Positions 14,620 through 22,840 of a stretch of DNA of 24,788 nt are shown here, piece by piece. The notes beneath the pieces are model-generated. The model had not been told where the DNA came from. It searched no databases and saw nothing but the letters and a program-made list of their open reading frames with translations. Source of the DNA: Clostridiales bacterium UBA3953 (GTDB lineage Bacteria > Bacillota > Clostridia > Oscillospirales > CAG-272); the NCBI GenBank assembly GCA_002385415.1, contig DGDL01000006.1:1-24788 (forward strand). The letters are read 5' to 3'. Numbering within the stretch: the stretch's first letter is position 1; every line of letters begins with the position of its first letter. Both the position numbers and the translations under genes were made by a program.

Positions 14620-14683
14620 GCAACAATCAAAACGGCGGCGCGGCGCACACCGCTCCGCCGCAACTGTAAGCGGAGGAAACAAA

Positions 14684-15994
14684 ATGACTACCGATAAACT
14701 TGAAAAAGAAATCGCTGCCGGCGGCTACAAGTTCCCGCGGTCCGAAAACCTCCCAGTATTGCTTTCTCCTGTGAAAATAAGCGGGACAAATGTTACGCTC
14801 GAAAACTCGCTTGCCGTCCATCCGATGGAGGGGGGCGACTTTGCGCTCGAGGACAACTCGCCGACCGAAACCATTGTTCGGCGCTATCGGCGCTTTGCGC
14901 GCGGCGGCGCGGGGCTGATATGGTTTGAGGCGACGGCCGTTCAAGAGGACGCGCGCTCGTTTGACAGGCAGGCGATGATAACGCCGGAGAATGTGGACGC
15001 ATACAAGCGGCTTGTCGAGCAAATTAAAACCGAAAACCCCAATGTGAAAGTCATAGTGCAGCTCACTCACTCGGGGCGCTACTCCAAACGCGGCAGAAAA
15101 CCCGCACCTGTCATAACGCATCACAGCCTGCCGCTAAATGACAGGCTGCCTCTGCCGCCCGACTATCCGGTGGTAGACGATGATTATCTTGACCGGCTGC
15201 CCGAGGCTTTCGTGCGCTCTGCAGTGCTTGCGCGAAAGGCAGGATTTGACGGCGTAGACATAAAATGCTGCCACTGCTATCTTTATGCCGAGCTTCTTTC
15301 GGCATATCAGCGTCCCGGCAAGTACGGCGGGCCTTATGAAAACCGCGCGCGGCTGACGCTGGACACAATCTCGGCGGTGCGGTCAGCGCTGCCTTCGGAT
15401 ACGATTGTATCCTCGCGTGTGGGCATGTCCGACATGATGCCCTATCCGTGGGGGTTCGGCGTGCCGACCGACGGCAGCGTGGCATGCGACCTGACCGAGC
15501 CGCTTCGGCTTATCGGCGATATGCGCGACCGCGGCTGCACGCTTTTCAGCCTTACGATGGGCACACCCTACTACAATCCTCATGTCAACCGGCCATACGG
15601 CAAAGGCGTGCCAACCTCGCCCGAGCCGCCCCTGCGCGGCGTCGAACGCATGATAAACACTTCGGCGCAGGTCAAAAACGCCTACCCGGAACTGACATTC
15701 GTCGGCGCCGGCTACTCATATCTCGGTGAATCGTCCCCTTATGTCGCCGCGGGCGCGATTGAGGACGGCATGATAGACATCGTCGGCTATGGCCGCATGT
15801 CGCTTTGCTATCCCGATTTCCCACGCGATATTGCCGTCGGCAAGTTCGACCGCAAAAAGTCCTGCCTAACCTGTGGAAAATGCTCGCAGCTGCTCGGCGG
15901 ATTCCGGCCGGTCGGCTGCCCCGTGCGCGACAGCGAAATTTATCTTCCTATATATCAAGACCTGCTTAAAGAAAGGGCGGAGGCGGGCAAATGA
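14684..15994 (+). CDS. Old Yellow Enzyme-family NADH:flavin oxidoreductase
   Basis: This 436-residue FMN-dependent ene-reductase contains VQLTHSGRYSKRG, the barrel motif GFDGVDIKCCHCYLYAELLS, YGGPYENRARL and the phosphate-binding GYGRMSL, in family order. The usual catalytic His-x-x-His has a lysine at the first position (Lys194-Cys-Cys-His197). After the barrel comes C-x2-C-x2-C-x11-C (SCLTCGKC to VGCPV), close to the 4Fe-4S motif of 2,4-dienoyl-CoA reductase. The NAD/FAD domain of that enzyme is absent, so electrons may come from another protein. The start at 14684 has GGAGGAAAC upstream, and the longer open frame before it overlaps the isomerase gene. The stop overlaps the SDR start by 4 bases. 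Confidence 0.9.
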   Translation: MTTDKLEKEIAAGGYKFPRSENLPVLLSPVKISGTNVTLENSLAVHPMEGGDFALEDNSPTETIVRRYRRFARGGAGLIWFEATAVQEDARSFDRQAMITPENVDAYKRLVEQIKTENPNVKVIVQLTHSGRYSKRGRKPAPVITHHSLPLNDRLPLPPDYPVVDDDYLDRLPEAFVRSAVLARKAGFDGVDIKCCHCYLYAELLSAYQRPGKYGGPYENRARLTLDTISAVRSALPSDTIVSSRVGMSDMMPYPWGFGVPTDGSVACDLTEPLRLIGDMRDRGCTLFSLTMGTPYYNPHVNRPYGKGVPTSPEPPLRGVERMINTSAQVKNAYPELTFVGAGYSYLGESSPYVAAGAIEDGMIDIVGYGRMSLCYPDFPRDIAVGKFDRKKSCLTCGKCSQLLGGFRPVGCPVRDSEIYLPIYQDLLKERAEAGK

Positions 15995-16791
15995 CCGGTG
16001 TAGACAGCAGTAAAGCAAACAATCCCCGCGTGGCTGTTGTTACCGGCGCGGCCTCCGGAATCGGGCGGGCTGTGCTGCTGCGGCTTGCGTCCGAAGGCTT
16101 CGGCGTTGTCGGATGCTCAAGGCGAGGCACAGAACATAGCTCGGTGCAGTCGCTGTGCAGCGAGCTTGACGCGCTCGGCGCAGAGTGGAGATATGTTTCG
16201 GCAGACATCTCGGACGATGAGGGGCGCCGAAAAGTTGTCGATACCGCATACGAGTGCTTTGGCAGGCTGGACGTGCTTGTAAACTGCGCGGGCGTCGCAC
16301 CCGAGCAGCGCATGGATATACTGGAGCTTACGCCGGAATCCTTCGACCGCGTGATGGACATCAACCTGCGCGGGACATTCTTTTTGACCCAGTACGCGGC
16401 AAAACGCATGGCAGAGGCTCCTGTGCCCGAGACGCCGCGTGCAATTATTACGATAACTTCTATCTCGGCCGAAACCGCAAGCCTCAACCGCGCCGAGTAC
16501 TGCATCTCCAAAGCCGGGCTTTCGATGGCGGCAAGACTTTTTGCCGCGCGGCTGGCAGAATACGGCATCAACGTCTATGAAATCCGCCCGGGCATAATCG
16601 ATACCGACATGATTGCGCCGGTACGCGAGCGCTATGAAACGCTGCTTGCAGGCGGTCTTGCGCCGCTCGGCCGAATCGGCCGGCCCGACGATATAGCAGA
16701 CACAGTGTCGGCGCTTGCCGCCGGCGCGCTGCGCTACTCGACCGGTGAGATTTTATACCTTGACGGCGGAATGCATATTTCGCAGTTGTGA
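15991..16791 (+). CDS. Short-chain dehydrogenase/reductase
   Basis: This 266-residue SDR has the cofactor motif TGAASGIG (18-25), NCAG (98-101), and the catalytic set Ser157, Tyr170 and Lys174 (YCISK). It continues with IRPGIIDTDM and ends TGEILYLDGGMHI, as in FabG-like classical SDRs. It would oxidise or reduce a secondary alcohol or ketone with NAD(P). The ATG overlaps the upstream stop (ATGA), with GGAGG about 8 bases before it, so it is coupled to the flavin oxidoreductase. Being embedded in a catabolic cluster, it is unlikely to be the housekeeping FabG. The substrate is unknown. Confidence 0.93.
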   Translation: MTGVDSSKANNPRVAVVTGAASGIGRAVLLRLASEGFGVVGCSRRGTEHSSVQSLCSELDALGAEWRYVSADISDDEGRRKVVDTAYECFGRLDVLVNCAGVAPEQRMDILELTPESFDRVMDINLRGTFFLTQYAAKRMAEAPVPETPRAIITITSISAETASLNRAEYCISKAGLSMAARLFAARLAEYGINVYEIRPGIIDTDMIAPVRERYETLLAGGLAPLGRIGRPDDIADTVSALAAGALRYSTGEILYLDGGMHISQL

Positions 16792-16795
16792 TAAT

Positions 16796-18733
16796 ATGGA
16801 GTACATAAAACTGAATTCATATACCGTTCCCTACATTTCTCTGGCGGCGGCAGTCGTGGGTAGCGGCGCAGCCGGGCTTGCCTGTGCCGACCGGCTGCAC
16901 AGGCTGGGCGTGCGCGACATTGCGCTTGTCACCGAGGGCATGGAAATGGGCACATCGCGCAACACAGGCTCGGACAAGCAGACCTATTACAAACTCTCGC
17001 TGACCGGCGACCGCGAGGACTCGGTTGTAGAGCTTGCAAAGTCGCTTTCTGCAGGCGGTGCGATGCATGGCGACCTTGCGCTGGTCGAGGCTGCGGGCTC
17101 GGCGCGAGCGTTTTTGAATCTTGTCGAGCTTGGCGTTCCCTTCCCCACAAACGACTTCGGCGAATATGTCGCCTATCGCACCGACCACGACGGCGGGCGG
17201 GGCCGAGCAACCTCCTGCGGGCCGCTGACCTCGCGCATTATGACCGAGCGTCTTGAGGAGGCGGTGCGCCGCAACAAAATCAGGGTGTTCGACGGCTGCA
17301 GAGCGGTTGAAATCTTGACCGCAGGCCGCAAAGTGACCGGCCTCGTCGCCATCTGCCGGGATTATGTGACGGCAGACAACCCGCTCGGGCTTATTTGCTT
17401 TGGCACGCGCTCGGTGGTGTGGGCGACCGGCGGACCGGCGGCGATTTACGCCGCGAGCGTATATCCTGAAAGCCAGACCGGCTCACATGGCGTCCCTTTT
17501 CTCGCCGGCGCCGAGGGTCGTAATCTAACCGAATGGCAATACGGCATTGCCTCGCTTTCGCCGCGCTGGAACCTTTCGGGCTCCTACCAGCAGGTAATTC
17601 CTCGCTACTATTCGATAGACGCACGCGGCACCGAGCGCGAGTTTTTAGCCGATGTATTTGACTCGCCGTCCGAGCTTTTCGGCGCGGTGTTCAGAAAGGG
17701 CTACGAGTGGCCGTTTGACCCTCGGAAATGCGAAGGTTTGAGCTTCGATGAAAACGCGAGGACCTATAAAATTCGCCCTGGCGGCTCGTCGACGGTTGAC
17801 CTTGCCGTGTATGCCGAACGTGCCGCCGGGCGGCGGGTATATATGGACTTTACACGCAATCCCGACGGCTACCTGCCCGCACATCTTCCCTCCGATGCGC
17901 GAGAGTACCTGCAGGCATCGGGCGCGGCGGGCGGCAAAACGCCTTTTGAAAGGCTCTGCGCCATGAACCGCCGCGCGGTGGAGTTTTTCGCCTCGCACGG
18001 CGTTGACCTTTGTACCCAGCCGATTGAAATCGATGTCTGCGCCCAGCACAACAACGGGGGCTTTTCGGTCGATGTTTGGTACGAATCGACTTCACTGCCG
18101 GGACTTTACGTCATAGGAGAGGCCGCCGGCGTGTTCGGCGTGACCCGCCCGGGCGGCTCGGCGCTCAACTCCACTCAAGTCGGCGCGCTGCGCGCAGCAC
18201 AGCGAATCGCGAGCCGCACCACATCGCCCGCAGCCGAGCCTCCGAGCGAATCTCGCGGGGCCGCATTGTTTGACAGGCTTTCCTCCGATGGCACCCATAC
18301 GCTTTCGGCAGCCGATATTTTGGCGCGCAGGGCTGCGGGCGGTGAGCTTATGTCACGCTCCGCCGCATTTCTGCGCGACCCGAAAGCCATAGTCGACGCG
18401 GCAGCCGCCGCTCGCGCCGAGCTTGACGCCATCGAGCGGGAAATCCTCGTTATGCGCGGCGACTTTGACGCGCTGCGTGAGCTTGCCATCTATTATGACA
18501 CGCTTATAACCCGGTATGTTTACCTTTGCGCGATGGGCGAGTACATCGCGCGGGGCGGCATCAGCCGCGGCTCGTATCTTATACCCGGCAGACCGCCGGG
18601 AGACGACCCGCTGCGAAACAAAATCTGCCGCGTGACCCTGACCTCTCTGTCAAAGCCGCCTGTTTTCGAGTGGGAGGATGCCAGACCAATCCCACAGTCC
18701 GAACAGTGGTTTGAGAAAATTTACAACAGATAA
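16796..18733 (+). CDS. FAD-dependent oxidoreductase of the fumarate reductase/succinate dehydrogenase flavoprotein type
   Basis: This 645-residue protein begins with a Rossmann loop GSGAAG (22-27) for FAD. The fumarate-reductase-like core follows, with NTGSDKQTYYKLSL, then VVWATGGPAAIY, and a late GLYVIGEAAGVFGVTRPGGSALNSTQ segment carrying a conserved Arg and Gly-Gly in the flavin/substrate region. A C-terminal helical domain of about 150 residues is present. Such enzymes reduce or desaturate C=C bonds in acids, steroids or related compounds. There is no signal peptide, so it is probably cytoplasmic. The ATG lies 4 bases after the SDR stop with no clear Shine-Dalgarno, implying coupling. It is the last gene before a strong terminator. 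The substrate and electron donor are unknown; the preceding ene-reductase is a candidate partner. Confidence 0.88.
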   Translation: MEYIKLNSYTVPYISLAAAVVGSGAAGLACADRLHRLGVRDIALVTEGMEMGTSRNTGSDKQTYYKLSLTGDREDSVVELAKSLSAGGAMHGDLALVEAAGSARAFLNLVELGVPFPTNDFGEYVAYRTDHDGGRGRATSCGPLTSRIMTERLEEAVRRNKIRVFDGCRAVEILTAGRKVTGLVAICRDYVTADNPLGLICFGTRSVVWATGGPAAIYAASVYPESQTGSHGVPFLAGAEGRNLTEWQYGIASLSPRWNLSGSYQQVIPRYYSIDARGTEREFLADVFDSPSELFGAVFRKGYEWPFDPRKCEGLSFDENARTYKIRPGGSSTVDLAVYAERAAGRRVYMDFTRNPDGYLPAHLPSDAREYLQASGAAGGKTPFERLCAMNRRAVEFFASHGVDLCTQPIEIDVCAQHNNGGFSVDVWYESTSLPGLYVIGEAAGVFGVTRPGGSALNSTQVGALRAAQRIASRTTSPAAEPPSESRGAALFDRLSSDGTHTLSAADILARRAAGGELMSRSAAFLRDPKAIVDAAAAARAELDAIEREILVMRGDFDALRELAIYYDTLITRYVYLCAMGEYIARGGISRGSYLIPGRPPGDDPLRNKICRVTLTSLSKPPVFEWEDARPIPQSEQWFEKIYNR

Positions 18734-18739
18734 ACCGAA

Positions 18740-18775
18740 GCGCCGCCCGAAGTCGTCATAACTTCGGAGCGGCGC
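18740..18775 (+). terminator. Strong terminator after the redox cluster
   Basis: GCGCCGC-CGAAGT (18740-18753) pairs with ACTTCG-GCGGCGC (18761-18775) around a seven-base loop with one small bulge. CTTTATATT follows on the plus strand. It lies 6 bases beyond the flavoprotein stop. Confidence 0.88.
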
Positions 18776-18787
18776 CTTTATATTAAC

Positions 18788-18805
18788 CCGGACGAGGACG
18801 TCCGG
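18788..18805 (-). terminator. Possible terminator after the SPOCS gene
   Basis: CCGGAC (18788-18793) pairs with GTCCGG (18800-18805). On the minus strand the stem is followed by GTTAATAT, only a weak T run. It lies 20 bases beyond the SPOCS stop; the larger hairpin at 18740-18775 may also serve this strand. Confidence 0.45.
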
Positions 18806-18824
18806 TGCCCGCAAAAAACCGCTC

Positions 18825-20510
18825 TTATATTATTTTTGAAAATATTGCCTTGCGTTTTTCGGGCGACGGGACAGTGAGAACGCGCGGCAGCTTTGCGTCC
18901 TCGGCAATTCCGTTTTCGGCGACAATATCGCGCCTTGTGGTCGAGTATTTTTTCGCAATATCCCACAGATTTTCGTCTTCGGACGGATAGTACAGCAGAA
19001 GCGACGCCGCGGGTTTTGCGACTATCTTTGAGGTGTCGAGCGTCGCCGCGGTTACATACTCGTAGGTGCCCACATTTTCGGTAACGATATTGAGATTTAC
19101 TTCAAAATCGGCATAGACGTTTGTCGAATCCATTCTGCCCTTTACATTCGAGACACCGACGCTGCACTGCCAGCCGAATCCATCCGCAAGACCGCGTGCG
19201 TCAAGCTCGCATTTGATCGGATAGCTGAAGGTAACGGCGCAATAGGTATGGTCCGGCTCGCCGCTTGGATTTGCTTGTTCGGATTCAGCCGCCTGGTCTG
19301 CGTCGTGTTCGACCACAGCGGTGGTTTTGGGCTCCTGCCTGCACAGCGCGAGCATGAATATGTCGGCCATGCCTTCCGCGATCAGCTTATTTTTCGCAGT
19401 GTCAAGCTTCATGTCGGTTATGGTTGCCGTCGCCTCGGTCATAATCGGCATAATAAGCGAGCCTTTTATGTCGGTCGTCACCTCGCCGCGGGGCTTTACA
19501 GCGTTGACCGTGAAATTCGTGTCAAAGCTTTTGGCAGGGCTGCGCAGCACACAGCTTCCGAACTCGGGCGTGCATTCATACTCTGTCGAGTATATGTCAC
19601 GCGTCAGTCTGACCGTAGAGGCGTAAAACACGGGCACGTCGAGCTGATATGTATAGTCAACCTCTATTATGCGCGGCTCGCCATAGCTGTTGGGTTCCAC
19701 CGACGCGGTGATTTCGCCGGTCTTGGCTTTCGCATGGCATCCGCAGTTGCCGCGCAGACCGAGCGCAAGCTCGGCATTCAGCGGGAAGCGCTGGGTCACG
19801 ACCGCATAGCCGCCCTCCGGCGTCTCATACAGACAGCGCAGTATGCCCTCGCCGCGATAGCTGAGCATCCCGCTTTCTGCGGTGCATGAAATGGTCACGA
19901 TATCCAGCTCGCACAGCACGATTTGGCCTACCGGCGGCTGCGACGCGTCAAGCTCGATGTCAATGCTGCCGCTCAGCTCCTCACTGCGCTCCCGCCGGAC
20001 CTCCATTGCGGGCACTTCGATTTTATTGCGCTCGAGCGTCAGCTCGTCTTCGACGCCGCGTATCCCGCTTATAACCGGCTCTATTCTGTGCGTGCGATAG
20101 ACGCGGGCGTAATACAATACCTTGCCGCGCAACATCAGCTTGCGCGGATTTGTCAGCTGTGCGCACACGTCCTCCACATCGGTATGGGAAAGCACAATGT
20201 CGGTGTCCATCACACCTTCTGCCGCCACATCCCCACTGTAATCCTCGGCAAATGCCACGCTTCTGAGCTGGCGGTCTTCGGAAAGGTAAAGTACAGTGTA
20301 AATCACCTCGCCGCTGAAGCTGAGCATGCCGTCCGATATCTGCTCGCTTTCACCCTCTGTGCTGGCGGTTACGCGCATAATCCGCTCTATATCCGGCAGA
20401 TAGTCCGGAAGTATAAAATCGCTTGCCACATTTACGGTTTGGCTGGTTTCGAATATCAAATCGGCGGCAAACTCGCCGGGCTCCATCACATTTATTTGCT
20501 CATTTGTCAT
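18825..20510 (-). CDS. SPOCS (DUF3794) and LysM spore-associated protein
   Basis: This 561-residue protein has repeated SPOCS/DUF3794 domains; the first is marked by SDFILPDYLPDIERIMRV. A C-terminal LysM-type peptidoglycan-binding module follows at about 506-551 (DENLWDIAKKYSTTRRDI, VLTVPSP). The combination resembles SpoVID and SafA-like coat-assembly proteins of endospore formers. It probably acts at the forespore surface in the mother cell. I prefer the ATG at 20510, which has GAGG about 10 bases upstream; another at 20528 is in frame. A sigma-E-like promoter lies upstream. No signal peptide is seen, consistent with mother-cell synthesis. The domain call is strong; the exact role is inferred from the family. 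Confidence 0.92.
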   Translation of the reverse strand: MTNEQINVMEPGEFAADLIFETSQTVNVASDFILPDYLPDIERIMRVTASTEGESEQISDGMLSFSGEVIYTVLYLSEDRQLRSVAFAEDYSGDVAAEGVMDTDIVLSHTDVEDVCAQLTNPRKLMLRGKVLYYARVYRTHRIEPVISGIRGVEDELTLERNKIEVPAMEVRRERSEELSGSIDIELDASQPPVGQIVLCELDIVTISCTAESGMLSYRGEGILRCLYETPEGGYAVVTQRFPLNAELALGLRGNCGCHAKAKTGEITASVEPNSYGEPRIIEVDYTYQLDVPVFYASTVRLTRDIYSTEYECTPEFGSCVLRSPAKSFDTNFTVNAVKPRGEVTTDIKGSLIMPIMTEATATITDMKLDTAKNKLIAEGMADIFMLALCRQEPKTTAVVEHDADQAAESEQANPSGEPDHTYCAVTFSYPIKCELDARGLADGFGWQCSVGVSNVKGRMDSTNVYADFEVNLNIVTENVGTYEYVTAATLDTSKIVAKPAASLLLYYPSEDENLWDIAKKYSTTRRDIVAENGIAEDAKLPRVLTVPSPEKRKAIFSKII

Positions 20511-20544
20511 ATTGAAACAACCTCGCATATTCCGGATTTGCTTT

Positions 20545-20573
20545 ATGTATATGCGAGATTTGTTTAAAATATG
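20545..20573 (-). promoter_or_regulatory. Sigma-E-like sporulation promoter for the SPOCS gene
   Basis: On the minus strand CATATT (20573-20568), 14 bases, then CATATACAT (20553-20545). This resembles the sigma-E pattern of an ATATT-type -35 and a CATACA-T-type -10 with a 14-base spacer. Transcription would start near 20538. A 9-bp inverted repeat (20522-20530 with 20549-20557) overlaps both the -10 and the Shine-Dalgarno. Confidence 0.6.
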
Positions 20574-20752
20574 TTCAATATTCGGACTAATCTATTCTAT
20601 TCTTCGTATATGGTCTTGAAAGATTTGCCCCGTTTTCGCAGCCTGAGATTATACTCATCTTTGCCTTCGGCGCGCTGCTAAAATGTAAGAAGCACAAAAT
20701 CCTCGGCTGCGCTTTTGCCGACAAGGTAATGCCGCACGCCGCCATACAACCC

Positions 20753-21796
20753 TCAATTAATCTTAACCAATACTTTAATGTCGCTTTTTCGCATTTCCCT
20801 GTGACCGGCAAAGTAGCCTGGCGCCTCGTCAAGCGAAATTATCCGGGTTACCATCCCCTCAAGCGAAAGATTTGTTTTCGCCATGTAGTCTATTATCTTT
20901 GGCACAAGCCCCAGCTCGCCCATGATACCCTTCGCCGTAAGCCGCTTAAATACAAAGCTGCCGAAATCGAGGTTTTGCAGCGGCTCCTCGTAAAAACCCA
21001 CCATCGCAAGATGCCCGCCTTCGGCGGCCATTTCTATCGCCTGCTGCACAGCAGGCGCCGCACCCGAGGTTTCGACGACAAGGTCGGCGCCATGGCTGCC
21101 GGTTAGCTCCATAACCGCCCGTCCGGCATCGGTTTTGGTGTTGTTTACCGCGTCGGTCGCACCGATTTTTTGGGCTATATCCAGCTTTGTATCTCTGCGC
21201 CCAACCGATATTATCCTGCCCGCGCCCATGAATTTAGCCAGCGCGATTGTCGCAAGGCCTATCGCGCCGGTGCCGATGACCGCTATGGCAGTTTCGGGTG
21301 TAATGCTGTATTTTGTCAGGGCCGCATAGGCTATTGTCAGCGGCTCGATTGTCGCGGCGTTTTTGTCGCTTATCGTGTCGGGCAGGTGATAGAGGTGACA
21401 CTCCGGCATAACTATATAGTCGGCAAACGAGCCGTCCCAGCAGTTTATGGTGCCGACGCTTTTCATGTTTTCGCAGAGCTGTATGTTGCCGCTTTTGCAC
21501 ATTTTACACTCGCGGCAACAGACGCCGTTGTCGGACACTACCCTGTCGCCGGGCTTAAATTTTGTCACCGCCGCCCCGACGCGCTCCACCCGGCCCGACC
21601 ACTCGTGCCCTATCCGCACCGGGTACTTTATTTGCCCGTCGCGCACAAAGTTGGTCTCGCCCGTATAAATGGCAAGGTCGGTGCCGCATATCCCGGAATA
21701 TGTAACACGGCAAAGTATCTCGTCGTCCTTCAGTTCCGGCAGCGCCACCTCGCGCAGTGCTATTTTACCCGGGCTTTCGACCACCAGCGCCCTCAT
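20753..21796 (-). CDS. Zinc-dependent alcohol dehydrogenase (sorbitol/threonine dehydrogenase-like MDR)
   Basis: This 347-residue medium-chain dehydrogenase has catalytic zinc ligands Cys37, His64 and Glu65 (GICGTD, GHEWSG) and Glu151. Structural zinc cysteines are at 94, 97, 100 and 108, and the NAD loop GTGAIG is at 175-180. The closest functional group is polyol or threonine dehydrogenases, which oxidise a secondary alcohol to a ketone. Its ATG overlaps the ribokinase stop (ATGA), so it is the last gene of the kinase/aldolase cluster. A role in oxidising a sugar alcohol before or after phosphorylation fits the neighbours but is inferred. Length is normal. Confidence 0.92.
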   Translation of the reverse strand: MRALVVESPGKIALREVALPELKDDEILCRVTYSGICGTDLAIYTGETNFVRDGQIKYPVRIGHEWSGRVERVGAAVTKFKPGDRVVSDNGVCCRECKMCKSGNIQLCENMKSVGTINCWDGSFADYIVMPECHLYHLPDTISDKNAATIEPLTIAYAALTKYSITPETAIAVIGTGAIGLATIALAKFMGAGRIISVGRRDTKLDIAQKIGATDAVNNTKTDAGRAVMELTGSHGADLVVETSGAAPAVQQAIEMAAEGGHLAMVGFYEEPLQNLDFGSFVFKRLTAKGIMGELGLVPKIIDYMAKTNLSLEGMVTRIISLDEAPGYFAGHREMRKSDIKVLVKIN

Positions 21797-22737
21797 GCTT
21801 TTTCACCGTAATAGCTCGCCAAAAGCTCGTCTATCTCATGGCGGTAAGGCATGGCCGGAGAGGTTCCTTTTCGCGTGACCGAAATTGAGGCTGTGCAGTT
21901 TGCAAACCGTATCGCGCGCTCTATATCCATTCCCTCTGACAGCGCAACAGCAAGCCCGCCGTTGAAGGCGTCGCCCGCGCCGGTCGTATCGACCGCTTTC
22001 AGGTCGGTTGTGGGCACCAGCATCTTGGTTTTGCCGTCCGAGAAAAACGCGCCTTTTTTGCCGAGTGTGATTATTATGTTTTTTGCACCCAGCTCAAGCA
22101 GCTTTTCCGCCGCACGCTCGGCGTCCTCGGTAGTGTTGACAGCTATGCCGCTGTAATACTCGGCCTCGGTTTCGTTGGGTGTAAGATAGTCCACCCCTTC
22201 AAACAATCCCTGTGGCACCGGCTGATAGGGCGCGGGGTTCAGCACGATGAGTTTGCCATGTTTTCGCGCAAGCCGGAAAAGCTCCACAACCGCCTCGTCG
22301 CTTGTTTCAAGCTGGGCCAGCACCGCATCGCAGGAGGCTATTTCCTGCTCTGCCGCTGCGACCTCTTCTGCGGTCAAAAGCTCGTTTGCGCCTTTTACCG
22401 CTATAATGCGGTTTTCCCCGGTCGTTTCGTTTACCTCGATAAATGCCGTGCCGGTCGGCACTTCATCGGTCTTATAAATATATTTCCGGCTCATTCCCTC
22501 GGCAGCGTAGTGCTCGTGTGCGATGTTGGAGAGCACGTCGCTGCCGATTTTCGTCACCATCACGACATCTGCGCCGGCGCGCGAGATTGCCGTTGCCTGA
22601 TTCGAGCCTTTGCCGCCCGGCCCGATTTTTATTGCCGAGCCGATTACCGTCTCGCCGTCTTTCGGAAAGCGGTGCGCAAATCCTGTTATGTCGACTATAA
22701 AGCTTCCGACCACGACAACTTTGCACTTCTTTGCCAT
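21793..22737 (-). CDS. rbsK: Ribokinase-family (PfkB) sugar kinase
   Basis: This 314-residue kinase has the ribokinase N-terminal motif GGKGSNQA (41-48) for substrate binding and the C-terminal ATP and anion-hole motif TTGAGDAFNGG with catalytic Asp256. The full length and the TPNETEAEYYSG segment match ribokinases. It phosphorylates ribose, or deoxyribose or a related sugar, at C5; lying next to deoC makes deoxyribose an alternative substrate. AAAGG lies about 10 bases before the ATG. It is downstream of deoC by about 100 bases and overlaps the dehydrogenase gene. The family is certain and substrate choice is open, so the rbsK name is provisional. Confidence 0.9.
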   Translation of the reverse strand: MAKKCKVVVVGSFIVDITGFAHRFPKDGETVIGSAIKIGPGGKGSNQATAISRAGADVVMVTKIGSDVLSNIAHEHYAAEGMSRKYIYKTDEVPTGTAFIEVNETTGENRIIAVKGANELLTAEEVAAAEQEIASCDAVLAQLETSDEAVVELFRLARKHGKLIVLNPAPYQPVPQGLFEGVDYLTPNETEAEYYSGIAVNTTEDAERAAEKLLELGAKNIIITLGKKGAFFSDGKTKMLVPTTDLKAVDTTGAGDAFNGGLAVALSEGMDIERAIRFANCTASISVTRKGTSPAMPYRHEIDELLASYYGEKA

Positions 22738-22840
22738 ATTGTTTCGCCTTTCTGTTATCGGTAGTTGTATCTCGGGGTAAAACTGCCGCCGTCATAATGC
22801 TTGTGCAGTCCAGCGGGTACCTCTGCGCGGCTGTGGCCGG

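Noticed and set aside
14417..14683. N-terminal extension of the Old Yellow Enzyme gene
   Set aside because: The extension overlaps the isomerase gene in another frame, while GGAGGAAAC sits right before the ATG at 14684.
16715..16795. N-terminal extension of the FAD-dependent oxidoreductase
   Set aside because: It overlaps the SDR gene; the ATG at 16796 gives a protein that starts shortly before the Rossmann loop, as in the family.
20587..20752. Minus-strand 81-codon open frame between the dehydrogenase and the SPOCS gene
   Set aside because: It overlaps the dehydrogenase 3' end, has no ribosome binding site and resembles no family.
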